A stretch of DNA of 64,000 bases from Siccirubricoccus soli (lineage in GTDB: Bacteria; Pseudomonadota; Alphaproteobacteria; Acetobacterales; Acetobacteraceae), in the NCBI RefSeq assembly GCF_024178315.1, contig NZ_JAMZIK010000071.1:1-64000 (forward strand). The letters run 5' to 3'. The position numbers were made by a program, and so were the translations under genes. Under the pieces are notes generated by a model. That model saw only the letters and a list, made by a program, of their open reading frames with translations, had not been told where the DNA came from and made no database searches. Of this stretch, positions 8,336 to 16,588 are shown piece after piece. Every line of letters starts with the position of its first letter. Position 1 is the stretch's first letter.

Positions 8336-8817
8336 GCGAAAATCTCCAGCAGAGGCTGCTCGTAGCGGTCCTTGACGAGGCGCACCCACTCCCCCTCCTC
8401 CCCCAGGTCGAGCACGTGCAGCAGGAGCCAGCCCTCCTCCGCATCGAACTCCACCCAGGCGGAGCCGGGCGTCGCGGTGAGGATGGCGGCCAGCACGGCC
8501 AGCGCCCGCGGGTCCCGCAGGGCCAGGGGAATCCGGATGAAGCCGGCCGGGGGATCCTGGCGCCGGTTCAGGATGAGGCGCGCCACGGCGAGGTTGGACC
8601 TGGCCACATCCACCAGCACCAGCCCGGCCAGCCGCAGCGCGATGCCCGGGCGCCGCAGCCGGGGCCGGCCCTGCTCCAGCCGGTCGTAGGCCCGCCCCCC
8701 GAGCAGCGCGACCACGATGCCGACCAGCGCCGGCCCGGGGGCGAGGGTCTGGTTCAGCAGCAGCCACAGGGCCAGCAAGGCGGCCGAGACCAGCGGATGG
8801 GGCAGCAGCCGCCTCAT
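8332..8817 (-). CDS. mrpE: Mrp/Pha antiporter subunit E
   Basis: A 161-residue MnhE/PhaE-family subunit with two or three N-terminal membrane helices, then the conserved stretch DVARSNLAVARLIL and the TPGSAWVEFD segment. Start ATG 8817 overlaps the mrpD stop by 4 bp. Confidence 0.95.
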   Translation of the reverse strand: MRRLLPHPLVSAALLALWLLLNQTLAPGPALVGIVVALLGGRAYDRLEQGRPRLRRPGIALRLAGLVLVDVARSNLAVARLILNRRQDPPAGFIRIPLALRDPRALAVLAAILTATPGSAWVEFDAEEGWLLLHVLDLGEEGEWVRLVKDRYEQPLLEIFA

Positions 8818-10424
8818 CGCGCGCCCCGTCCCGGCTGGCGCGGATGGTCCGGCGCGTGGAGCGCGGCGGCCGTCGCCTGCATGTAGCGCATCACCGGGCC
8901 CGCGGCGACGGTCATGCCGATGCAGACGAAGATCAGCAGCAGCACCGGCGCGATCTCGACCGCGCCGATCCGCGGCACGGCACGGTCGGCATCCGCCCAC
9001 AGGTTGCGGATGCCGGCGCGCGTCATCGCCAGCAGCGTGGCGAAGCCCGAGAGGACCAGCACGATCAGCAGGGACCAGCTTCCCGGCGAGACCAGCACCG
9101 GCCCCTGGCCCAGCCCCCGGGGGTTGAGGATGCCGTCGAGCATGGCGAATTTGGCGATGAAGCCAGAGAGCGGCGGCAGGCCCGCGAGCACCAGGGCGCA
9201 GCAGAGGAAGCAGGTGGCGAGGGTCGCCATGGTCATGGGGATGGGCACGCCGATCCCGTCATCGCCCTGCTGCTCCTCCTCGTCATCGCCCTCGCCGAAG
9301 GCTTCCGCCGTCACGGCGAGGACGTCGGCGCCGAGGTCGCGGCCGCGGTCCAGCAGCTCGATCAGCAGGAAGAGGGCGCCGATCGCCAGCGCCGAGCTGA
9401 CCAGGTAGAACAGCGCGCCGCCGGTCACCGCCGTCTGCCCGGCGCCGACGGCCGCGAGCAGGGTGCCGGAGGAGATGATGACGCAGCCGCCGGCAAGGCG
9501 CGGCAGGTCCTGGGTGCCGAGGACGCTGATGGCGCCGAAGATCACCGTCAGGACGCCGCCGGCCATCAGCCAGGTGCTGCCGAAGCCGGCGGAGACCCCC
9601 GTCTCCGGCCCGAAGAGCAGCAGGACGAGCCGCAGCACGGCATAGACGCCGACCTTGCTCATCATCGAGAAGATGGCCGCCGCGGGCGGGCTGGCGGCGG
9701 CGTAGGTGGGCATCAGCCAGAAGCCGAGCGGCCACATCGCCGCCTTCACCAGGAAGGCGACGCCGAGGATGGCGGCGCCCGCCTCCAGCAGCGGCCGGTC
9801 CGCCGCCGGCATTCGCGGGATGCGGGCGGCGAGGTCGGCCATGTTCAGCGTGCCGGCGACGCCGTAGATCATGCTGACGCCGATCAGGAACAGCAGCGAG
9901 GCGGCGAGGTTCATCGAGATGTAGTGCAGCCCCGCCTTCACCCGCGCGACTCCCGAGCCGTGCAGCGCGAGCCCGTAGGAGGCGGCGAGCAGGACCTCGA
10001 AGAAGACGAAGAGGTTGAACAGATCCCCGGTGAGGAAGGCGCCATTCAGCCCCATGAGCTGGAATTGCAGCAGGGCGTGGAAATGCGCGCCCATCCGCTG
10101 CCAATGCGCCAGCGCGTAGAGCAGCGCCGCGAAGCCGAGCAACGCGGTGACGAGCAGGAGCAGGGCGGAGAGCCGGTCCACCATCAGCACGATGCCGAAG
10201 CTGGCTGGCCAATTGCCGAGGCGATAGACCTGCACCGCGGCCGCCCCGCCGGCATGCGCCTGCACGGCCAGCGCCACCGCGGCGGCAAGCATGACGAGGA
10301 TGGAGCCGATGCCCATCGCCGCCTTCAGCCGCGACCGGCTCTCATCCAGCGCGACCATGACCGCGCCGGCGATGAGCGGCAGCGCGATGGGCAGGATGGC
10401 GAGGTGCTGCAGCCAGCCGGTCAC
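8814..10424 (-). CDS. mrpD: Mrp/Pha antiporter subunit D
   Basis: A 536-residue, about 14-helix homologue of complex I antiporter-like subunits. The conserved glutamate lies in LFNLFVFFEVLLAASYG (Glu143, equivalent to the essential MrpD glutamate of Bacillus) and a lysine in the FLVKAAMWPLGFWL segment. It carries a hydrophilic acidic insert late in the protein (EAFGEGDDEEEQQGDD), which is unusual for the family and probably cytoplasmic. It is a proton-path subunit of the antiporter. Confidence 0.96.
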   Translation of the reverse strand: MTGWLQHLAILPIALPLIAGAVMVALDESRSRLKAAMGIGSILVMLAAAVALAVQAHAGGAAAVQVYRLGNWPASFGIVLMVDRLSALLLLVTALLGFAALLYALAHWQRMGAHFHALLQFQLMGLNGAFLTGDLFNLFVFFEVLLAASYGLALHGSGVARVKAGLHYISMNLAASLLFLIGVSMIYGVAGTLNMADLAARIPRMPAADRPLLEAGAAILGVAFLVKAAMWPLGFWLMPTYAAASPPAAAIFSMMSKVGVYAVLRLVLLLFGPETGVSAGFGSTWLMAGGVLTVIFGAISVLGTQDLPRLAGGCVIISSGTLLAAVGAGQTAVTGGALFYLVSSALAIGALFLLIELLDRGRDLGADVLAVTAEAFGEGDDEEEQQGDDGIGVPIPMTMATLATCFLCCALVLAGLPPLSGFIAKFAMLDGILNPRGLGQGPVLVSPGSWSLLIVLVLSGFATLLAMTRAGIRNLWADADRAVPRIGAVEIAPVLLLIFVCIGMTVAAGPVMRYMQATAAALHAPDHPRQPGRGAR

Positions 10425-10765
10425 CGCGGCGGCCTCCCATCCACATGGTCGCCGCCGGTGAGGCCTCTGGCGGCCAGCATGACGACGAGGAAGAGCGCGG
10501 TGGTGGCGAAGCCGATGACGATGGCCGTCAGCACCAGGGATTGCGGCAGCGGGTCGGCGAAATGGGCGGGGTCGCCCTTGCCGCCCGCCTCCAGGATCGG
10601 CGCCGCGCCGACCGGGAAGCGCCCCATGCTGAAGATGAAGAGGTTCACCGCATAGGAGAGCAGCGAGAGCCCGATGATGAGCTGGAAGGTGCGCGGCCGC
10701 ATGAGCAGCCAGACACCGGAGCCGCCGAGGATGCCGATGGCGAGGGCCAGGATGAGTTCCATCAA
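10421..10765 (-). CDS. mrpC: Mrp/Pha antiporter subunit C
   Basis: A 114-residue, three-helix NuoK-like subunit. The family segments RTFQLIIGLSLLSYAVNLFIFSMG and TAIVIGFATTALFL are clear. It overlaps mrpD and mrpA by 4 bp each. Residues 59-75 form a polar loop. Confidence 0.95.
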   Translation of the reverse strand: MMELILALAIGILGGSGVWLLMRPRTFQLIIGLSLLSYAVNLFIFSMGRFPVGAAPILEAGGKGDPAHFADPLPQSLVLTAIVIGFATTALFLVVMLAARGLTGGDHVDGRPPR

Positions 10766-13647
10766 TTCTCTCCCGCGACGGCAGGCTCGGGCCGGGCGGT
10801 GACCAGGGGCGGCGGCGCCGGGCGCGGCCGGCGGACCGACTGGTGCGCGAGGGCGATGAGCATCAGCACCGTGGCGCCGAAGACCAGGGCGAAGACCCCG
10901 AGGTCGAAGATCACCGCGCTCGCCAGGGGCAGCCTGCCGAGCGGGCCGAGATCCGCATAGGCGAAGTAGGAGGTCAGGAAGGGCTTGCCGAAGGCGACCG
11001 CCGCCGCCCCGGTGCCGGCCGCCAGCAGCAGGCCGAAGCCCATCCAGCGCAGCGGCAGCACGCGCAGCCGGTCCTCCACCCAGCGCGTCCCGCCGGCCAT
11101 GTATTGCAGCAGGACGCCGATGGCGAGCATCAGCCCGGCGACGAAGCCGCCGCCCGGCTGGTCGTGCCCGCGCAGCAGCAGGTAGAGCGAGACGGCGATG
11201 ATCACCGGGAAGAGCAGGCGCATGGTGACGGCCGGCACCAGCAGCCAGTCCCGCGCCTCGCCCTGCTGCTGCTCCGGCATGCCGACGCTTTCGGCGGCCG
11301 GGCGGAAGCGGCGCAGCAGCGCATAGACCGTCAGCGCCACGATGCCGAGGACGGTGATCTCGCCCATGGTGTCGAAGCCGCGGAAATCCACCAGGATCAC
11401 GTTCACCACATTGGTCCCGCCGCCCTCGGTATAGGCGCGCTCGAGGAATTGGCGGGAGATGCCGTCGGGCGAGACGCGCGTCATGGTGGCGTAGGAGATG
11501 GCCGCGAGGCCGAGGCCGGCGGCGGCGGCGATGACGAGGTCCCGCCCGCGCCGCAGCCGGGCGAGGATGTGGCCCGAGCTCGCGCTTTCCATGCGCTTCG
11601 GCATCCAGCGGAGGCCGAGCAGCATCAGCACCGTGGTCACGATCTCGACCAGGAGCTGGGTCAGCGCGAGGTCGGGCGCCGAGAACCAGACGAAGGTCAG
11701 GCAGGTGGCGAGCCCGGCGCCGCCCAGCATGACGAGCGCCGCGAGCCGGTGGTACTTGGCCTGGTAGGCGGCGGCGATGGCACAGGCGCCGCCCACCACC
11801 CAGAGCAGCGCCACCACCGGATCGGGCCGGGTGAGCTCCACGCCGCCAGGGGCCAGGCCGTGCGGCAGCAGCGCCAGAGTGGCGGCGAGGAAGGCGATGC
11901 AGACCAGCAGCCGGAGCTGCATCTGCAGCCGGTCCGTGGCGACCAGCCGTTCCAGCGCGCGGGCGAAGCGCCAGGAGATGAAGACCATCACCTGGTCGAA
12001 GGCCCGGCGGCCGTCCAGCCGCTCCAGCAGCGGCGTGCCGTCGATGCCGGCATTCAGGTGCCGGTAGAGCAGGCGGTAGAGCACTACCCCGCCGGCGAGG
12101 GCGATGAGGCTCATCACCAGCGGCAGGTTGAAGCCGTGCCAGACGGCCAGGCTGTAGTCCGGCGTGGCCTCGCCCAGGATGGAGCGCGCCGCGAGGTCGA
12201 GCACCGGCCCCACCGTGGCGGAGGGCAGGATGCCGACGACCATGCAGGCGAAGACCAGGATCTCCACCGGCACGCGCATGAATTGCGGCGGCTCGTGCGG
12301 CGTCTTCGGCAGGTCGTCCGTCTCCGGCCCGAAGAAGGCGCCATGGATGAAGCGGAGCGAGTAGGTGACGGCGAGGATGCTGGCCAGCGCCGCGGCCACC
12401 GGCAGGATGCTGTGCAGCAGGGTGGGGGTGGTCGCGGCGGTCAGCGCCTCGGTGAAGAACATCTCCTTGGAGATGAAGCCGTTGAGCAGCGGCACGCCGG
12501 CCATGGCCGCGGCCGCCACCAGCGCCAGCCGGGCGGTGAAGGGCATGGACTGGTTGAGGCCCGAGAGGCGGCGGATGTCGCGGGTGCTGGTCTCATGGTC
12601 GATGATGCCGGCCGCCATGAAGAGCGAGGCCTTGAAGGTCGCGTGGTTGATCGTGTGGAAGACGGCGGCGACCATGGCGAGGTCGCTGTTCAGGCTGAGC
12701 AGCAGCGTGATCAGGCCGAGATGGCTGATGGTGGAGTAGGCCAGCAGCGCCTTCATGTCGTGCTGGAAGATGGCGACGTAGGCGCCGACCACCAGGGTGA
12801 TGAGGCCGGCCGGGCAGAGGATCCAGAACCAGGCATCGGTCCCGGCCAGCACCGGCCAGAGCCGCGCCATGAGGAAGATGCCGGCCTTCACCAGCGTGGC
12901 GGAATGCAGATAGGCGGAGACCGGCGTCGGCGCCGACATGGCGTGCGGCAGCCAGAAATGGAACGGGAATTGCGCGCTCTTGGTCAGGGCGCCGAGCAGG
13001 ATCAGGATCAGCGCCGGCAGGTAGAGCGGATGCGCGCGGATGACATGGCCGGCCGCCAGCACGTCATCCAGCTCATAGCTGCCGACGATGTGGCCCAGCA
13101 CGAGCACGCCGGCGAAGAGCGCGAGGCCGCCGCCGGCGGTGACGGTCAGCGCCATGCGGGCGCCGTCCCGCGCCGCGGCGAGGTTCTGCCAGTAGCCGAT
13201 CAGCAGGAAGGAGAAGAGGCTGGTCAGCTCCCAGAAGAAGACGAGCTGGATGAGGTTGGCCGAGAGCACCAGCCCCATCATCGAGCCCATGAAAGCCAGC
13301 AGGAAGGCGAAGAAGCGCGGGATCGGGTCGTCCGGCGACATGTAGTAGCGGCTGTAGAGGACGACGAGGAAGCCGATGCCGGAGGCCATCAGGGCGAAGG
13401 TGGCGGCGAAGCCGTCCATCCGCAGGGTGAAGGAGAGGCCGAGCTCCGGCGCCCAGGGCAGCGCGACGCGGGGGATCTGGCCGGCCGTGATGTCCGCATA
13501 GCCCAGCAGCACCATCAGCAGCGTCAGCAGCGCGGTGCCCCCGGCGAGCCAAGCGATGGTGCGGGCCCGGGCCGGCAGCAGGCAGGCGATCAGCGCACCC
13601 GCATAGGGGAGCAGGACCGCAGCGAGTAGGTGGAAGGCGTCTTGCAT
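10762..13647 (-). CDS. mrpA: Fused Mrp/Pha antiporter subunits A and B
   Basis: A 961-residue fusion typical of group 2 (Pha-type) systems of alphaproteobacteria. The N-terminal ~500 residues are the NuoL-like MrpA part with the key glutamate Glu140 in VFFWELTSLFSFLLIGYW; about 600-700 is the MrpA C-terminal part; about 780-930 is the MnhB domain (FRGFDTMGEITVLGIV, then LLLRGHDQPGGGFVAGL). It is the first gene of mrpA-C-D-E-F-G. In Sinorhizobium the equivalent Pha system moves K+ and H+; the ion here cannot be read from sequence. Long open frames on the opposite strand are shadows of its codon bias. Confidence 0.96.
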   Translation of the reverse strand: MQDAFHLLAAVLLPYAGALIACLLPARARTIAWLAGGTALLTLLMVLLGYADITAGQIPRVALPWAPELGLSFTLRMDGFAATFALMASGIGFLVVLYSRYYMSPDDPIPRFFAFLLAFMGSMMGLVLSANLIQLVFFWELTSLFSFLLIGYWQNLAAARDGARMALTVTAGGGLALFAGVLVLGHIVGSYELDDVLAAGHVIRAHPLYLPALILILLGALTKSAQFPFHFWLPHAMSAPTPVSAYLHSATLVKAGIFLMARLWPVLAGTDAWFWILCPAGLITLVVGAYVAIFQHDMKALLAYSTISHLGLITLLLSLNSDLAMVAAVFHTINHATFKASLFMAAGIIDHETSTRDIRRLSGLNQSMPFTARLALVAAAAMAGVPLLNGFISKEMFFTEALTAATTPTLLHSILPVAAALASILAVTYSLRFIHGAFFGPETDDLPKTPHEPPQFMRVPVEILVFACMVVGILPSATVGPVLDLAARSILGEATPDYSLAVWHGFNLPLVMSLIALAGGVVLYRLLYRHLNAGIDGTPLLERLDGRRAFDQVMVFISWRFARALERLVATDRLQMQLRLLVCIAFLAATLALLPHGLAPGGVELTRPDPVVALLWVVGGACAIAAAYQAKYHRLAALVMLGGAGLATCLTFVWFSAPDLALTQLLVEIVTTVLMLLGLRWMPKRMESASSGHILARLRRGRDLVIAAAAGLGLAAISYATMTRVSPDGISRQFLERAYTEGGGTNVVNVILVDFRGFDTMGEITVLGIVALTVYALLRRFRPAAESVGMPEQQQGEARDWLLVPAVTMRLLFPVIIAVSLYLLLRGHDQPGGGFVAGLMLAIGVLLQYMAGGTRWVEDRLRVLPLRWMGFGLLLAAGTGAAAVAFGKPFLTSYFAYADLGPLGRLPLASAVIFDLGVFALVFGATVLMLIALAHQSVRRPRPAPPPLVTARPEPAVAGEN

Positions 13648-13677
13648 CGGGCGCCTGGCTCTCCGCAGGTTCGTGGT

Positions 13678-13704
13678 CCGTGCCCAGCCTCGCCCGGGGC
13701 ACGG
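13678..13704 (-). terminator. Possible hairpin between ptsN and mrpA
   Basis: Arms CCGTGCCC and GGGCACGG with an 11-nt loop lie in the 86-bp gap between ptsN and mrpA. There is no T-run. It could end ptsN transcription in part or set mRNA stability. Confidence 0.35.
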
Positions 13705-13733
13705 AGGGGCATCGGGACCTTACAGGGGCGCGG

Positions 13734-14195
13734 TCAGGGCGCGGAGCGGTCCGCGGCCTGGAGAGTCTGCAAGGCTTCGGCGGCGGAGCGGGCGCGGCGG
13801 AGCTGCCGGGGGATCTGGTTGTCGCGCAGGGCGCGGCAGATATTCGAAAGCGCCGGCAGGAAGCCTTCCGAGGCCGCCTCCGGCCAGAGGACGAGGAAGA
13901 CCAGGTCCACCGGCTCGCCGTCACGCGCCTCGAGGTCGATGGGGTGGGTCAGGCGGGCGAGGACTGCGACCGGGGCGTCGAGCCAGTCCACCCGGGCATG
14001 CGGCAGGGCGACGCCACGGCCGAGCGCGGTGGAGCCCAGCCGCTCCCGGGCCTGGATCGCATCGAGGACCTTGTCCTCCGGCAGGCCGTGCCGGGCCGCC
14101 ACCTCGGAGGCCAGCATGTCGAACAGATCTTTCCTGCCGGACGGCGAGAGAGACAGGATTGCGTCCGGCGCCGGAAAGAGATCTGCGATGGCCAT
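13734..14195 (-). CDS. ptsN: PTS IIA-like nitrogen regulatory protein PtsN
   Basis: A 153-residue EIIA(Ntr) protein, the terminal phosphate acceptor of the nitrogen PTS. The phosphorylated histidine is His66 in GVALPHARVD. Length matches the family (about 150). ATG 14195 is chosen; frame extensions upstream lack similarity. It lies 86 bp upstream of the antiporter operon on the same strand, which is notable because PtsN controls K+ transport in enterobacteria. The usual alphaproteobacterial neighbours (rpoN, hpf) are absent. Confidence 0.93.
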   Translation of the reverse strand: MAIADLFPAPDAILSLSPSGRKDLFDMLASEVAARHGLPEDKVLDAIQARERLGSTALGRGVALPHARVDWLDAPVAVLARLTHPIDLEARDGEPVDLVFLVLWPEAASEGFLPALSNICRALRDNQIPRQLRRARSAAEALQTLQAADRSAP

Positions 14196-14645
14196 CTGAA
14201 AACCCACCCTTGCTGGTCGGGGAAACGCCCGACCCCGCCTAGCATATCCTGGCGGGATGACCGATTCTCCATGTGGCCGGGAGGGGTGGTAGCTTGGCGT
14301 TACAATCCGGTCCCTTGAGTTGGTATCGATTTTTCTGTTGCGGGTGAATGCGCGGCAGAGGTTTCCGCCCGGTGAGGCGGCGCGCTTCATGTCATGATGG
14401 CGGCGGTGGATTGGGCGCCGCTGGTCGCCTTCGGGCCGCGGCTGGAAACATCGCGTGCGGCACCGCGGCGGGACGATCGCACGACTTTTCCGACGCGCCC
14501 CACGGCCGTCCGGACGATGCTTCCAGGTAGGGGGCATGGCCCAAGGCGCATGGCGCCGACAGGGTCATGGCGGAGGCAGCCCTTGCCGTCGCCCGGCGAT
14601 ATCGGGCCGAGCCGGTCATTGCAGCCACCATGACGCCGGAAAGCC
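14196..14645. other. Intergenic region between ptsN and tRNA-Glu
   Basis: 450 bp upstream of ptsN. The stretch 14290-14345 is less GC-rich (GTTACAATCC, GGTATCGATTTTTCTGTTGC) and is the likely promoter zone for ptsN or a regulator site. No coding sequence is supported. Confidence 0.45.
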
Positions 14646-14721
14646 TGGCGTCCCCTAGGGGATTCGAACCCCTGTTGCCGCCGTGAGAGGGCGGTGTCCT
14701 AGGCCTCTAGACGAAGGGGAC
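14646..14721 (-). tRNA. tRNA-Glu (CTC anticodon)
   Basis: On the minus strand the acceptor stem GTCCCCT pairs with AGGGGAC, followed by discriminator G and an encoded CCA. The anticodon arm CCGCC-CTCTCAC-GGCGG gives anticodon CTC, which reads GAG codons. The T-arm contains the canonical GGTTCGAATCC. 76 nt including CCA. Confidence 0.97.
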
Positions 14722-14936
14722 TGAGGCGAGGCGGGCTTGTAGCGGCGACGCGGCCGGGGATCAAGCGCCCATCGGCGACCACCAGCAGATATCCTGCGGC
14801 ACCCCTCGGCGGCCGGGAGGAGACGCCCCGGCCCGCCCTGCCGCGCAGCGGCCCGCACAGCCCGGACCGCCACGCATGGCAGCCCCGGCGCGGATGGCAT
14901 TTGTACGGCCCGGGCACGAACTGGTCGGATGACAGC

Positions 14937-16130
14937 ATGCCTGCCGCGCTCTGGATGCTCATCGCCGCCGCCGCCGCCTCCATCAGCCTCGCGCTCGGGG
15001 TGCGGCAGACCTTCGGCCTCTTCCTGCTGCCCCTGGCCCAGGAAGCGGCGCTGCCGCCGACCGTGCTCGGCCTGGCCGTCGCGCTGCACAACCTGGTCTG
15101 GGGCCTCGCCCAGCCGGTGACCGGCGCGCTGGCGGACCGCCACGGCGCCGGCCGCGTCATCGCCGGCGGCGCCCTCTTCTACCTGGCGGGCCTCGCCCTG
15201 CCGGCGCTGCTGCCGGTGCCCTGGGCGGTGCTGCTCGGCGTCGGCCTGTTCACCGGCATCGGCGTCTCCTGCTGCGGCACCGGCGCGGCGCTGGCGGCCA
15301 TCGGCCGCGCCGCGCCGCCGGAGCGGCGGGGGGAGCTGATCGGCCTCGCCTCGGCCGGCGGCTCGCTGGGCCAGGCGGCGCTGGTGCCGCTGGCGCAGAA
15401 CCTGATCGGCTGGGTCGGGGCGACGGCAAGCCTCGGCGTGCTCGGCCTGACCATGCTGGCCATCCTGCCCATCGCCCGCAGCATCGAATGGCGGCCGCCG
15501 CCGGCACGGCCGGGCGTGACGGCCACCGGCCTCGCCGGCCTGCCCGCCCTGGCGCGGGAAGCGCTGGCGAATCGCGGCTATGCGCTGCTCACCCTCGGCT
15601 TCTTCGCCTGCGGCTTCCAGCTCGCCTTCCTCACCATGCATCTGCCCAGCCATCTGCAGCTCTGCGGCATGCCGGCGGGGCTGGGGGCCACGGCGCTGAT
15701 GACGGTCGGGCTGTTCAACATCCCCGGGAGCTGGCTGTGCGGCCGCGTCAGCAACGTGATGCGGCCGGAGCTGGCACTGGGCTGGATCTACCTGGTGCGG
15801 AGCGTGGCGATCGCGGTCTTCGCCTATACCGCGCCGACGCCGCTCGGCACCGTGGTCTTCGCCGCGGTGATGGGCTTCGTCTGGCTCGGCTCCATCCCGC
15901 TGACCAATGCCGCCATCGCCCGCCGCTTCGGGGTGACGGATCTGGGCGCGCTCTACGGCGTCTGCTTTTTCAGCCATCAGGTGGGGGGCTTCCTCGGCGC
16001 CGCGGCCGGGGCGCTGCTGCTGGAATTCGCCGGCAACTACGATGCCTTCTGGCCGGTGATGATCCTGGTGGGCGCGGTGGCTGTGGCCGCGAATTGGGTC
16101 ATCCGACCGCCGGCCCGGGCCCTGGCCTGA
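14937..16130 (+). CDS. MFS transporter
   Basis: A 397-residue inner-membrane carrier with about twelve hydrophobic helices. The first loop reads GALADRHGAGRVI, the standard MFS motif between helices 2 and 3. The helix-1 motif LALGVRQTFGLFLLPL resembles the monocarboxylate/oxalate-formate-like MFS branch. ATG 14937 is chosen over the in-frame TTG at 14901 because the upstream stretch is not hydrophobic and ATG is adjacent to helix 1. It stands alone next to tRNA-Glu, so no substrate clue comes from context. Confidence 0.85.
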   Translation: MPAALWMLIAAAAASISLALGVRQTFGLFLLPLAQEAALPPTVLGLAVALHNLVWGLAQPVTGALADRHGAGRVIAGGALFYLAGLALPALLPVPWAVLLGVGLFTGIGVSCCGTGAALAAIGRAAPPERRGELIGLASAGGSLGQAALVPLAQNLIGWVGATASLGVLGLTMLAILPIARSIEWRPPPARPGVTATGLAGLPALAREALANRGYALLTLGFFACGFQLAFLTMHLPSHLQLCGMPAGLGATALMTVGLFNIPGSWLCGRVSNVMRPELALGWIYLVRSVAIAVFAYTAPTPLGTVVFAAVMGFVWLGSIPLTNAAIARRFGVTDLGALYGVCFFSHQVGGFLGAAAGALLLEFAGNYDAFWPVMILVGAVAVAANWVIRPPARALA

Positions 16131-16588
16131 CCCGGCGATACATGAAGGAAGGGTGAAGACTTCGATAGCTCCTGCCGGCCGGCGGCATCCGGGTCACGGC
16201 AAGAGCGGGGCGGGTTGAGCCCGCTGGCCCCTACCCGCCCTGGCGCTGCGGGGGGTGCCGGGCTTCGGGCCCGGCTGCCGTGCGCCCGCGCCGCGTCGCC
16301 CGCATCCTGCCAGCCGGGGCCGGGGGGCTGCCGTCCCGCTTCGCCCGATCTGCCCCTGAGGGCCGCCGCCTCCGTGACGAGGGATGGATGTTTACCTCGC
16401 CCTTGCGTGAACGATATGTCATCTTGCGCGGCGGACCATCGTCACCCCGGCCGCGTCTTCGATGCGGCGGCGTGCCGAAGAGCCTGCTAGCCTGCCAATG
16501 ACCTGCCCGGCGCCAGCCAAGAGGCAGGAAGTGAACCTGCCCCGCCGTCGGAAGGCGCGACGGCGGGATAACACGACAGGGGCGAGGA
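16131..16588. other. Intergenic region between two MFS genes
   Basis: 458 bp of Arg/Pro-rich non-coding DNA. A stem with arms CCCGCCGTCGG / CGACGGCGGG (about 16540-16567) stands just before the MHS gene start and may affect its translation or be part of its leader. No gene is supported. Confidence 0.45.

Noticed and set aside
10843-13629. A 928-codon open frame antisense to mrpA
   Set aside because: Its His/Gly/Arg/Glu-rich composition is the mirror of a membrane protein with G/C-ending codons; no domain is visible.
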